Shown: piece after piece, positions 22,401 through 33,723 of the stretch | How the letters are laid out: each line of letters starts with the position of its first letter | How positions within the stretch are numbered: position 1 is the stretch's first letter | From: Cycas panzhihuaensis | Taxonomy: Eukaryota > Cycadophyta | NCBI GenBank assembly: GCA_023213395.1 | Contig: CM041465.1 | Location: 230,275,741-230,339,740, forward strand | DNA: 64,000 nt | Reading direction: 5' to 3' | Program-made: the position numbers and the translations under genes | The notes under the pieces: generated by a model | Seen by the model: the letters and a program-made list of their open reading frames with translations, nothing else | Database searches by the model: none | Told to the model about the DNA's origin: nothing

Positions 22401-24950
22401 GTGAAGAGGCCACAAGTCTAATACGTTAGTAGGTAGTTTCAAGATGCCACTTTGCTGAGTATCAATCAACAACCATAGGGTAATGTCCCCCTTTTTGGTC
22501 TACTAGATTTCACCATTAGAGGTGGTCATTCCCTCAAGAAAGGAGGGGGCATTTAAGCTATTTGCCTTCAAAATGTTAGTTTAATTAGAGGCAAATATAG
22601 TTGCCTAATTATGTGGATAATTAATTATCATATTATTTAGAGATCCTCTTCTCTAGGGTGCCTTGGCCTTACAATCCTTCTCGTGGACAAACCACTTATC
22701 AAACCCATCCCCATGGGTTTAGTGCTAGGGTTGGTACTTTGGCCTACTAAGTTTAGCCTTGTGAACTTGCCCTTACTCTCTCTTTGGGCTACCACAAAAC
22801 TATAGAGAAAAATTGCATGCATCCTTGAAAATAGATCACCCATGTCTTATGGTTTGTTTATTGCATTAGTTTCTCATTCCTTGTGGCTCCTTATGCATCC
22901 CCGTGTATGAGGTCATATGCATCCTCGTGCATATGAACAATCCTATTCTCATGCATCCCCCTACACAAGAACATATGCACCCCTATGCATATGAGCTACT
23001 CTACTCTTATGCATCCCCTTGCATGAAGGCATGAGCATCCTTGTGCACATGGATAACTAGGGATTCAGTGAGCTCGTCAAGCTTGAGTTTGTGGCTTTTA
23101 GTTCATAATTATACCTGCACTAATTATTCATCAAAGTCAACTTGACAAAAAGCTAAATAATAGGAATAAAATAGCATGGAAACATCTTTTTACAAGGAAA
23201 CATTCTTTTATTCAAGGCCATGCCTTAAATTAAAGCCATGGTTCCTTTATCTTCCATAATCATTTATAAAAGGAAATCACCATGAAATACATATAACCAT
23301 AGTACATTTCCATGAGAACCATAACGATCTAAATTGAGACATTTTCAATTTCATGGTTCTTTTAATTGCCATGAATGCACACTTAAGAAATTCTCCATGA
23401 ACATAAAGGTCATGCTTGAGCCACAATTGATCACAAAATTCGTTATCACAAGAGTTTCATGGAGTCTTTGTGGACTGTTCTATGGCTCAACCACTAAATT
23501 AATCTAGTTGCTATGGTCAAAAACCATTTAATGCAAAGCCCTAGTCTACAATTCAATATGTGCATGGCTAAACAATCCCTTTCAACCATAATTTTTTCAA
23601 CATCATGCATACAACTTTTTTGTTTTTTTAACTTTGAATTTTTGCCTATATAGGTGGGGCCCATAGCCACTATATGGCCTACAAGATAGAAAGCCATACA
23701 CATGTCTTGTAGGTTTGTACATATGTTCCTAATGAATGTAATAGTCCATATGATTGGACTATAGGCCAGACAATTTATATTTTAGTTGTACGACCTACCA
23801 AGTCTTCATTAAGGTTGTACGGAAATGTTACAAGACTATATGGATTGCGCATAAATGCATGAGTGTTGCAGGTCCATATAGATTTGAGGGCCACATAGTC
23901 CTCTAGCATCAATAAATGTCCTATTCTAGTTGTACTATGAGTACATTGAAATTGACCAACTAGGGTAAGTATGTGAAAAGGGGGAGATTTGAGAAAGAAA
24001 GGGAGAATAATTTTAGAAAATAGATGCAATAAGTGAACTATTGTACATTGGTCACTCTTCAAGAATGATCCTTGATTTGTACCCTCCATGGGCTGACCTA
24101 CGAAATGCTCCTACGAGTTGTCACAAAATGCCTTTGTAACTAACTTGCCATTTACTATGTGTCACAAGAGGGAAATTAACCTTTAACCTCAACAAGTCCA
24201 AAAAAAAGTGATGAATACTCTTAAGAGAGGCAATGAGAATCAAATACAAATAGTGGCCTCTCCTTTGTCAATTGAGAGGCAAGCTTCATTCACTAGACTT
24301 CCATAAATTGTCTCAGGGAGGATTCCTTAAGGAAGTCTTCCTATATAAGCACATGATGAGTGAAGGAAATCATTTACTATCATAGAGGTGCTAAGAGCTA
24401 TTTGAGGAAGAGAAGAAAGCAACTTGGGGAGGGCCAAGCAAGTTGAGGAGGACAAGAAGCCACCTTCCATTGACCTTGGTATGTCAATAGTAACACAAGT
24501 GCATTCCAATAGGAGAATTGTCTTAAGTGTATGGGCATTGCAAAATTGGAATTCAATAGGCTAGACCAATGTATGCAGGATTTGAATGGGATAAGGCATA
24601 CTAATTGTATGTAGGGGTGTGCATCAGGAGAGTAATCATGCATGCTATGCCCAGCAATTTGTTAGCATAGGGTGTTAACATGAAAGGTCAATTTATTGAT
24701 TGTGTTAATGATTAATGAAAGGCTATGGAATTAATCCAAGGCCATGGTGTGTGACTCTTGGGCAAAGGTTAAATGGCCATTCTCACATTGGATTTGATGT
24801 GAGAGCTGAGTTACCAAGTCTTGTGTGATGTTTTGCTACATACAATTTAGTATGCATTGACATTCATAAGTATTAATGCTACAACAGTTAAGACCATACT
24901 TGTTTATGTTTTAAATATGTATGCCTTTTATCCTGGTTAGCGCATGAAAA
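22401..24950. other. Unassigned region
   Basis: No recognisable gene. Apart from the 58-bp repeat at 22885-23058 nothing structured was seen. Confidence 0.3.
22885..23058. repeat. Three tandem copies of a 58-bp unit
   Basis: ATGCATCCCC recurs at 22893, 22951 and 23009, exactly 58 bp apart. Each copy is followed by a word of the type 'gaa/gg.catatgcatcc..gtgcatatga'. Copies are diverged (about 75-80%). Confidence 0.85.
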
Positions 24951-25064
24951 TGTGTAGTATCAAGGACGTGCAAAATGGTACAACATACCAAACATGGAGC
25001 ATACGAATGTGTCGTATCAAGGGCGTGCAAAATGGTACAACATACCAAACATGGAGCATACGAC
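24951..25064. repeat. 57-bp tandem duplication
   Basis: Units 24951-25007 and 25008-25064 differ at only about three positions (tgtgtAg/tgtgtCg, aggAcg/aggGcg and the last base). Because 57 is a multiple of three, the short open frames across it stay open; I do not take that as evidence of coding. Confidence 0.95.
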
Positions 25065-26224
25065 TGTGAGCATTCCTTCGAATTGTTTCTCCCAAGAAGC
25101 ATGAAATGTATAGGCATTGTATGCATGAATCATGTTAACGTCTTAACTACAACATAGCCCAATAGTTAACATTGATTGGGGTCCATGAAAATTTGAATTA
25201 AATTCATACTGACCTTTGATTATCATCTCCTACAAGAATGGTTAATAATGTGCATCTTTCAAAACCATGGGATGCGGTTCCTAAAGATGGAAATTTGGAC
25301 TAGTTCATCAATGGTGGCCTTGCAGAGTTGGGGAGACAGGTGTAGGTGAGGAGAGTGCTCCACAACATGAGAGTGAGCTTGTACCTTGAGAATCTTCCTC
25401 TTGGTCAGTATGTTGAGGATTGAAACCTTGATAGCCTTCTAGACAATGGAGGAGGAGGAACTACTATTAGTTTGGCTGTTTTGCTTTTGACATTTTGTTT
25501 CTTTGGTTTTGAAAGTATGCCATATGATTATCATTTAGGCTCGTAGCTTGAAGGGCCAAGGCTTATAGAGCATACAATATATCCATCATTCATATACATT
25601 TGTCATTTACAATATTTGATTTTCATTTTATCATCTTTGGTTCGTAGACTTGTAACTTCAATATATATTGTGCCACCTCCAAAGTGTTAAAACGTACATG
25701 CATCTTAGATGTAGATTCTACTGTTGGATTGATTTTGAATTCTTGATGCATGACTTGGGATATTGCAAACATGGATGGCAATTTGTAATCTCATATCATT
25801 CAGCTTCTTTCTTTGCTGTCTTTTTGCCTTTCAGCTTCATTACGTTCCGTATATAAAACAGGTTGAATCTTCATGTTTCCTCCGAGGCATCATGTATCTC
25901 CATTAAAACATCCATTCAAGTAGGTACTTCACGTGGATGTAATGTTTAAATATTCAGTGAGATGATTGAAGTTTGCCGTGGTTCTTTGTATCGAAGGACC
26001 ATCCTGTTAACTCTGGCTCACCTTTACATACAGCAACTCGTTGAACAGTATCTTCACAGCGCAATTTCGTACCACACCAGGTAAAACCTGCAGTTCTTTC
26101 AAAATCAGATTATAATTTTGCTCTGATTTACGAGAAAGCCACTGTCAAAATGCTGTAAAACCAAAAGGCATTTACATATTGAGACACTTGGTGTGGAAAT
26201 GTAATACGTTTTATTGATCTGGAT
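25065..26224. other. Upstream region of the EF-hand gene
   Basis: No repeat or element is recognised. It should contain the promoter and 5' untranslated region of the gene at 26225. A possible untranslated or coding upstream exon ends at about 26080 with donor CAG|GTAAAA. No TATA box could be assigned with confidence. Confidence 0.35.
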
Positions 26225-27462
26225 ATGTTTAGGGCACTGGAACATCTGAGCTCAGCATTCGCAGCTGTTACCCGAGCACGAACGAATGCTAGGGATGCGG
26301 CATATCTTCGCACTCTTGCAGCGGCTGCAGGTGTCTCAGTTAAAGACTACCAAAGGTTGCTAGAGATGTTCAGGAAGATTGACATTGATAATACCGGGTA
26401 CAATTTGCTAAACTTGATGATAACATCACAATCCTAGAAATCCTGTTACATAAACACTGTAAACAACGATTAAGGGTTTGTTCTAGTGGTGGAGATCATT
26501 GTTCGTCGCCCATAGGTTGACTAGAATCATTCTCATACAGTAAAAATTTTCCTTCCTTTTAATTTTTTTTTCGGTTGTGTATGACATTGTACCCCAACTC
26601 CTAAACTGGGTTCGAAATAAAGGTTTTCTTCTTGCTTGTATCTCTCACGATATTCTTGTTGTTTTGCAGATCTATCAGTAAAAGAGAGTTGATGACTGCA
26701 ATGAAGCGGGACAAGGATGTAAGGATATAAGTACTCTGAGTTTCTTATTTTGATGAAAACGTTCATGCCCAATACCAATTTGTTTGAGTTTATATTTAAC
26801 TAAAAGTTGTTTAAAAGTGAAATAAATATCAGTTGCAGAAACATAATAGAAATTGTCTTCCCTTTCAAGTTTTATCTAGTCCATTACTTTTCTCACTTAG
26901 GAGAGTTGACCAACATTTTACACCCCCAATATTTTGCGTAGCCTCCATTGGCTATTTCACTTCATTAAAAATAAGTTTCCACCCGGCTATTATTACCATA
27001 GCAATGGTTACATTCCCTTTCTAAGATAATCAAAGGACTATCTTGTAGATTGCTGCATTCATGCAACTGTCCCGTGCTAAAGGCAAAGACGGGAGGCGAG
27101 AATCGTTCGAGTCTGTGTTCAATCGCATCGACACTTCAGGTAGAAATGATTATTGTCTGCACCTGCATTAAGTCCGTCCAGATTTTACCTTAATCTTAGC
27201 TCATGTTATTATAATTGTCCGTGTCTTCTCATCACACAAATCCTTAATTTCTAAATTTCTAGTGTTGCTTTTTATTTATTACATATATTCTCCTTTTTTT
27301 TCTTTTAAAAATTTTTCTTTTCTTTTATTTGTAGGGGCTGGTGCGATTACATGGGAAAATTTCCTCCATTTCTTTTCAAGTGACAGGTCCTTGGTGGAGC
27401 CAGAGCATATAACAATTCAGCCACCAATCCAGTCCAGACCCCCACTTCCCCTCCCCTCTTGA
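26225..27462 (+). CDS. Two-EF-hand protein, four coding exons
   Basis: Coding exons are 26225-26397, 26670-26718, 27049-27139 and 27335-27462. All introns are GT-AG, with phases 2, 0 and 1; donors are GTACAA, GTAAGG and GTAGAA, and the acceptors end TTGCAG, TTGTAG and TTGTAG. The spliced frame is open for 146 residues. Residues 53-64 (DIDNTGSISKRE) form a canonical EF-hand loop, completed only after splicing. Residues 102-113 (DTSGAGAITWEN) form a second loop, also split by an intron; it lacks the usual acidic residues at positions 3, 5 and 12 and probably binds calcium poorly. A basic, alanine-rich N-terminus and a proline-rich tail flank the pair. There is no clear signal peptide or membrane segment. 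Calcium sensing is inferred from the EF-hand family; the specific role is unknown. The start codon is the first ATG of the open exon, but an upstream exon is possible. Confidence 0.75.
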
Positions 27463-27691
27463 AATAATTCATTATCTATGTCTCTGTTAGTCCATTGAGT
27501 GAAATGGATCATCAATTTTCCAGAAGATTATGGAATTGCCATTTCTGGAGCAATGTTTTTTGCATTAGTCAAGGGATTGTTAGTTGCAGGTTCAGAGTTT
27601 TTCTCTTCTGCCTTGTTACCTGCTATTTTACAGCAATGACCCTTGTACCCAAAAGTACTTGTCATCATAAAAGAACATATCAAATTGCCTC

Positions 27692-27697
27692 AATAAA
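27692..27697 (+). terminator. Candidate polyadenylation signal for the EF-hand gene
   Basis: AATAAA lies 230 bases past the TGA stop at 27460-27462. It is a plausible but unproven 3' end signal; such hexamers are common in AT-rich DNA. Confidence 0.35.
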
Positions 27698-28980
27698 TCC
27701 TCACACAAAGTGACACAATCATTGGTTAATCATGTACTTCTTGAATCGAGGCTTGGGAGAAGAAACCTGGTTTTTTGGAGGTTCACAGTCAGAAGCTGAA
27801 ATTAGTTTTTGTAAGAATCTTATGGCATTTCTCTATTTGGTCTTCTATCTTTATTGTAATTGTTGCAGAGGGCTGGAAATACAAGATCTTAGGTTTGATT
27901 ACAGATGAATATGCAGAGTATGCACATCTTTGTAAAAATATTTATCTAATTGTTTTCATTTCTGCTTAATACCAACTAAAGTTTATTTGCAAAAATACTA
28001 AGATGTAGTGAACATTTTTGAAAGCAATGTGAAGGAAAGTCACAGAAGGAACCAAAAACCATAGTTGCATTCTTATTCCATAAAATGTGATTATGGGATG
28101 TAACTATGTTATGCAAAGCGAATATATGGAGTGAGAATAGAGTCTGGTACATACTCCAATATGGACAAATTAGAGAAGGCAGAGATCAATCCACTGCTAA
28201 GCGCCCTTTCAAATTTCACAAAATTATATGAAGAAATTATCGATGTATGATGAAAATGGATAACCCAACTTACTACTACACCAGTGGGAATAGGACATGG
28301 CCTTTTTGTAGAACAAAAGTTGCTGTTGTAAAAAATGACACAGATCTGATCAAATCGATCAAGTTGTTTATTCTCACATGGTCTAAAATTTAATAATGTA
28401 TCAAAAAAATGCATAAAGGCTAATGATTTGGATTACCTGTGGTTGGTGAAGGCATCTCAACTTCATAGCTTAAAGGCAGAAATAAATTGCATGTGCAATG
28501 TTTGCATATTTGTAGTTGTTATTAACCCATTCACTTTTGACCAAATAAATGAGGTCGCTTATATAATACCAGTGGAAGAGCAAGCAATTATGATGGAAAG
28601 TCGATAAGATTCTTTCATTGTGCTGCCATTTGCTACCATTCACGGTACGAAGTTGCCATGCATTTATGCATTGCCAGTGAACAACATGCAAATAGAATTA
28701 ACGCTTTGTGATTTATCTATTTAGTTTTTCATTTTCCATTGAATGAGAGGACAGAAAAGCAATAAAGCAATCTAATTTTAAGTTCAATTTCTCCCACCTA
28801 TATAATGAGCTGTGCATTTAGAGTATTATATTGATTTGGAATATCTTCCCTGAGCTACTCAATTTGGACTACCTAGTAGCATACATCTATCAATAGATCT
28901 ATTGCATCCTTAAGAGGCTATGGGAAGCAAGTAACTGACCACAATTAGGAAATAAAGTTGACACCCTTGATGAGCACCCT
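27698..28980. other. Unassigned region
   Basis: No recognised gene or element. Minus-strand open frames at 28109-28414 and 28470-28691 have no family motif and no splice-supported continuation that I could see. Confidence 0.3.
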
Positions 28981-29269
28981 GAGAAGAGAGTTACTGGTCT
29001 TCTCCTTGCTTTGAAAGTCTCCGAAAGGAAAAACTCTGAAGGTATCTAAATCAAACCTATGTTTCTTTGGAGGTGATGGATGCTCCAATTTTTCAAATCA
29101 ATATTAAAAAAAGGAAAAACTTGAAAGAATCTGTCCCTCTAGATTAAAAAAGAAAGGATTTCAAACTAAGGAAGTAGGTGAATTTACTAAGCACCCAAGA
29201 AACCTCTAATGCTAGTAGGGTTGTATTGAATATTAGCTCAGGAGTAGTCTCCAAGAAACATAGTCTCTC

Positions 29270-29860
29270 TAAAAGTTGATTATGATGAAATAGAGACCCA
29301 TTGCTCTCCTTGATGTCTCCTACAAGATATTATTTGAAGCCTTAGCCAAAAGACACATTCTTCAAGCATATTGTTTTTTAATTAGAGGTAGAATTATTCT
29401 ATACAATCTCATGGCTGTTTGGGATGGAATGGAGTAGGCCACTAATATTGCTCAAGAGGTCATTTTCTTGAAAATTCACATTGAAAAGGCATACAATAGG
29501 GTGGAGTCAAATCTTATTTTTAATATGCTTCCACCTTTGGTTTGAGGAGAAATTGACCAAATTTTTCAACATTGACTTAATGGACCTACTACAAGGCTAG
29601 TAGGGTTGTGTTAATATGCTTCTACCTTTGGTTTGAGGAGAAATTGACCAAATTTCTCAACATCGACTTAATGGACCTACCACAAGGCTAGTAGGGTTGT
29701 TAATATTCATTAGACAAGGTCGTTTCTCAGTCATGGCCTTTAATGTGCTTGTTTATGCCTTGGGCTACCTTATTGCTAGTAAAGCTAACTAAGTGCCTAT
29801 TTGAGGTATAAAACTTCTAGAAGGTGATCAACTTATTAATGGAGACTCTATTGAAGAATT
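29270..29860 (+). pseudogene. LINE reverse transcriptase, N-terminal part
   Basis: The frame gives RPIALLDVSYKILFEALAKR, then a NLMAVWDGME*ATN segment (one stop) and FLKIHIEKAYNRVESNLIFN, matching the fingers and first palm blocks of plant LINE reverse transcriptase, including the first catalytic aspartate region in altered form. After a 91-bp duplication it continues with LIFIRQGRFSV and VYALGYLIASKAN. Confidence 0.7.
29521..29702. repeat. 91-bp tandem duplication in the LINE
   Basis: Units 29521-29611 and 29612-29702 share nearly all bases ('ttggtttgaggagaaattg' and 'ctacaaggctagtagggttg' in both, with a few substitutions). Confidence 0.9.
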
Positions 29861-30095
29861 TCCTATGAACCCTATTTTCAATGCCCTAATTCTCATTGCT
29901 ATAATCTAGTATACACTTGTTTTGTTTATGGTTTTTCTATGGGTAGGTTTCTAGCTACTTCTTCTCAGAAGTAGAGATGATGTCCATCTTCACAACAAAT
30001 GGTGGCCCCAACAAGTAGTGCCTCCAATTTCTTGTCCAAAACAAAAGGCAAATCTTTGACAAATGGGCATAGATAAGAAATAGGATGGTTGGAGC

Positions 30096-30627
30096 TGTTA
30101 AATCTTATGTTTACATGTTAAGTATGTACTTTATTCTTTTATTCTTTCATTCATTATTTTTTAGTTTATGGGGTGACTAATCACTTGAGTGATAAAGTGC
30201 ACACCCACTTTTATCTTAGTGATATAACATTGTAACTAAAGGGTCAAATGGACCCTCGTGCATCTTTGCTCACTTGAGAGACTAATGGACACATGTCTTT
30301 CATGCATGACATGCAAGCCATGCATTCAAGTGGCAAACATCCAACGGTGTTAGGTAACCTCAATTACTTTATATATTGAGACCTCTCCTCATGCCTCATA
30401 TGTAGAGTTGAAGTGTAATGTTATGCTGTCAATTTGTTAATCAATTGGTATTCTTTGGAGTAGGACTGATTTCTCCTCCCCACTCTTGGGTATCATCTAG
30501 CTCTCTTGATCTTGGTCTTATTTATCTTTTAGTTTTGCTCTTATGCTATTTAGAACTAGAGGAGAACTATCTTCATGATTTTGGTTTTATAGGTCTTAGG
30601 CACTCTAATCCTTTGGCCTTTTTCACA
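30096..30627 (+). repeat. Copia-outer 5' LTR
   Basis: It runs from TGTTAAATC to TTTCACA, about 532 bp. It aligns along its whole length with 52455-53005, with many substitutions and one indel around 30330, where the 3' LTR has about 25 extra bases. Confidence 0.88.
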
Positions 30628-30629
30628 TT

Positions 30630-30641
30630 TGGTATTAGAGC
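30630..30641 (+). promoter_or_regulatory. Copia-outer primer binding site
   Basis: TGGTATTAGAGC matches the iMet primer site with one C-to-T change, two bases past the LTR. Confidence 0.8.
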
Positions 30642-30879
30642 TAGATGGGACTAATTGCCTTTGTTCTGAATTCTACTTCAAGGGAGACTTAGAGTGGATT
30701 TTTACACCCTCTTGGTGACGACCTTCGCTCTCCGAAGGCGATCCAAGGATTGTTGAAGCTCACTTTTGCAGATCAAGACTTTTCTAGAGTATTCTGAAGG
30801 CTGGAGATGATTGTACTCTAATCTAAAATATTTTTTAGAGGTTTCAAGCTAGTTTTGCTCATGTTTTTATGTGTTTTTG

Positions 30880-30882
<3 letters not shown>

Positions 30883-30917
<35 letters not shown>
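30883..30917. repeat. (TA)n microsatellite
   Basis: 35 bp of pure TA repeat inside the Copia-outer leader. Confidence 0.97.
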
Positions 30918-30920
<3 letters not shown>

Positions 30921-31464
30921 CAGTTGATTCTTCTTCAAATCAAGGTGTAGGAGTATTTTGAAGAATTTTTAAGTTCACTAACTGTGATTATTATGAGCCA
31001 TTGACTAACTACACGCTGTGAAGTGATTCTGGGCATTTTTTAGGCCTCAAACCTCACATAAAGAGTTTAATCTGCTCTTACATGCTGGTTGGTGTCTCCT
31101 GCTCATCAGAAAAAGACTGAATACACCCTTAGTGGGTTCCATGGAAGTTTTGCAAACATGGAAAGTGAGTGGAAGCTGTTGCACTGACTGTGGTGACACC
31201 CTCCAACTGAGCGCCCAGTTTTGGCTTCTGTCTCTTCGTTCTCACTCCACAGATTTTCAATTCTCCTGAAATCAGAGGTGAATCTTCTTTGGACTCGGGC
31301 GACTTTGCGTGTGAAATCTTGGTTCGATCTGTCTTTCCTTCAAGGAGATCTAAGCATCTGAGTATCCACGAGCCGTTGTCGTTCTGTCGCTGTCAAATTC
31401 CCGTTTACGATTTTTTTTAAAAATCTCTTAAAAATTTTATGGTTTTAAACTTTGGTTTATGTTA

Positions 31465-31492
31465 TTAGGAATATTCTATAGAATATTCCTAA
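31465..31492. repeat. 28-bp perfect palindrome within an imperfect foldback
   Basis: Half-site TTAGGAATATTCTA; both halves match exactly. Outside it, TAAACTTTGG (31446-31455) pairs with CCAAAGTTTA (31510-31519), the right arm having about eight extra bases. A related AGAATATTCC...AAAGTTT arm survives in the Copia-2 leader near 2749-2790. Confidence 0.9.
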
Positions 31493-32545
31493 CTTAATAA
31501 ACCTTTACTCCAAAGTTTATTTACTTAAACTTAAGTTTTAAACACTAAAAATCACCTTTTTAAAGTCAAATCAATATTTTTCAAGTGATTTTCAGTCAAG
31601 TGATTTTTAGTCAAGTGACTTTATAAGTCTTAATTTTGTGATATTGGAGACTCAATCAAGCTTTCTAAGTCTGAAAAAAAAAATATTTTTTCTTCTTTTA
31701 AGCTTTCTTTTAGTAATTTTGATTTTTGGATTAATATTTTTTTAAAGAAAAATCAATTTTTTTTCAATTTTTTGAAGGTTAAAATCTTTGTCCTAACTAG
31801 TGATTTCATCAAATCACTATAATTGAGCCAGTCACTTATCTTTGGAGATTAAATTCACTGGTTTAAGTCCTCATTCAAGGCTCCCTGCGTGGTATTCTTG
31901 CTATTCAAATTTGTAAAAACAATAAAATTTCAACCTTTATCTTTTGGCATTTTTTGTTTCATTTAACACTTCATGTTGTATAAGTGTTAAAAGGTCTTAA
32001 TAAAGTGATTTTTAAAGTGTTAACATTTTGTTAAAGTGATTTTTATCACTATCTTAACACTTTTTAAGGCAGGTTGCATGGTGACCTATTGCTCTTAGTC
32101 ACAAAGGAGGTTCAAAAATACCTTTACTTAATAAAATCACTTTATTTTTGTTGATCGTTGGGACTATTTCAAAGTTCTAACACTTGGTGCTTGACGTCTT
32201 CAACTTGCAAGTGACTCTTCTCTCTTGTCTTCAAGTATTAAAAGGAATCCACTTGCATTCTTTACACAAAGACTTTATGCTTTCTTCATTGAAGCACTTA
32301 ATATTTTCTTTAAAGTGCCTATATTTTCATTATACTTAAACATTTTATTTTACTTGGATTTGATAGCACTCTTTTTCACACTAAAGTGCTCTTGTAAATC
32401 ACTCAAAGTGATCATTTTGATGTACTTGATTGTTTCTCCTTGAAGCTCTTTATCATTGTAAAATCAAGCATCTATATCATCCAAGTAAAATTTATTTTAA
32501 AGTCTACTTAAATCTTTTAAAAGTGAACTTTAAAATCAAATAAGC

Positions 32546-32745
32546 GAGGCTCGAAAAAGGTTCAAACCTTGCCTCTAAAATAACCTTAAGCTTGGTGCAT
32601 TTCCTAGGGGATTAACCAACCGTACGGTCAGTGCACGACAATTAATGTTGTTTGAAGGAAATGAGGTTCGAAAAGGGTGTTATTGGGGCTGTGAATCCCA
32701 AGGAAAGCATGGTACGTCCATGCAGATCAACCCTACCTGTATTGT
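32546..32745 (+). promoter_or_regulatory. Conserved leader block shared by Copia-outer and Copia-2
   Basis: It aligns with 8005-8200: AAAAGGTTCAAACCTTG, CTTGGTGCAT, TTCGAAAAGGGTGTTA and GCAGATCAACCCTACC are common, while most other leader sequence differs. It contains a 10-bp palindrome, ACCGTACGGT (32619-32628), and a perfect hairpin, GCATGG-TACGT-CCATGC (32707-32723). The position between primer site and gag suggests a role in RNA packaging, dimerisation or translation; this is inference. Confidence 0.6.
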
Positions 32746-32824
32746 CTTAGATTTGGCTTGATCAACTATTGGATCTCTTTTATAGATCAAGGTTGGACCA
32801 ATTCTTTTGCCTAGTTCTCCACCC

Positions 32825-33058
32825 TGTTGATATGTAATGTTTTATCTAAGTGAGAAAGGGGGTCATGTTGTGACCACCCTCAAATGTAACTCCAATATAA
32901 GATTGTGACACTTGGCAGTCTTAGACTGATCGGTTACATTTCAGTTTGTAACGGTCACATTGTTGATGTATATTTAAGGAGACTGAATCTCAATGAAATC
33001 ATGACTCTTTTCTCTTCTCTGTACAAATCAAGTTCTGTCTTTGCTCTATTTTTCAACA
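32825..33058 (+). repeat. Copia-inner 5' LTR
   Basis: It runs from TGTTGATATG to TTTTTCAACA, 234 bp, with a TATATTTAAGG promoter-like word in its second half. Confidence 0.93.
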
Positions 33059-33075
33059 TGGTATCAGAGCAGGTT
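33059..33075 (+). promoter_or_regulatory. Copia-inner primer binding site
   Basis: TGGTATCAGAGCAGGTT starts at the LTR edge and matches the iMet primer site. Confidence 0.9.
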
Positions 33076-33723
33076 AGTCTCAACTAATCATTTGGAGATG
33101 ATTTCTTCTGTCAAAGATAATTCAGTCAAGGGTCTAAAAAGGAGACAAGGAAGTTAGGGTCCCAGTTCTGCCAAAAGATCATTAATATTCTGGTGTACGG
33201 AATTGTACAAACCTCTATGGACGTGATTTTTCAAAAGTGTTAGATCGAAGTGAAAATTGGTGGGAAGATAGATCGGAACACGGAGAACACTTTTCTCTTC
33301 TGGAGCAGAGTCATCTGGAGACGTTTTGCAGGCCAAACAGAGCCCGAACCAGTCCGCGCGAGTTTGAAGAATTTAGCTAAAAAATCTTTTCAATTTGCTA
33401 ATGAAATCGGGTATTTTCAGTCACAAATCCTTCTCAGCAATAATGCTTTGAGTTTCCGTCCATTTTCGAAGAGTTTTTCTAAGTTTTTAACTGTGATTTC
33501 TTCAAAATCCGAGTTTTTGCTCTAGTTGAAGTTTTATCTTTTGGGGCCAATTTCTCCTTTCTAAGTAATTTTTTCACAAATCCATCTTCAGATCTAAATA
33601 GGCGCCTGAAAAATCTAGAGTTTGAGGCACACTTTCCTTTTATCCGTACACTTAGGGTTCTGTACAGAATTCTGTACAATTGTACGGTCCAGACTTCAAA
33701 ACTACTTTCTGCCTCTGAGAATA

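Larger units (their letters stand above)
30642..32819 (+). other. Copia-outer leader, first part
   Basis: Non-coding and unusually long. It contains a TA microsatellite (30883-30917), a hairpin word CCTTCGCTCTCCGAAGG at about 30721, a 28-bp palindrome (31465-31492) and a conserved block (32546-32745) shared with the Copia-2 leader. The leader resumes at 48162 after the nested element. Confidence 0.7.

Noticed and set aside
28109-28691. Two minus-strand frames upstream of the LINE as a host gene
   Set aside because: No family resemblance and no splice-compatible join that I could verify.
33622-33723. Upstream start for the Copia-inner gag
   Set aside because: The frame is open by chance in the leader; gag homology begins at ATG 33724 with the KLTGSNY..W block.
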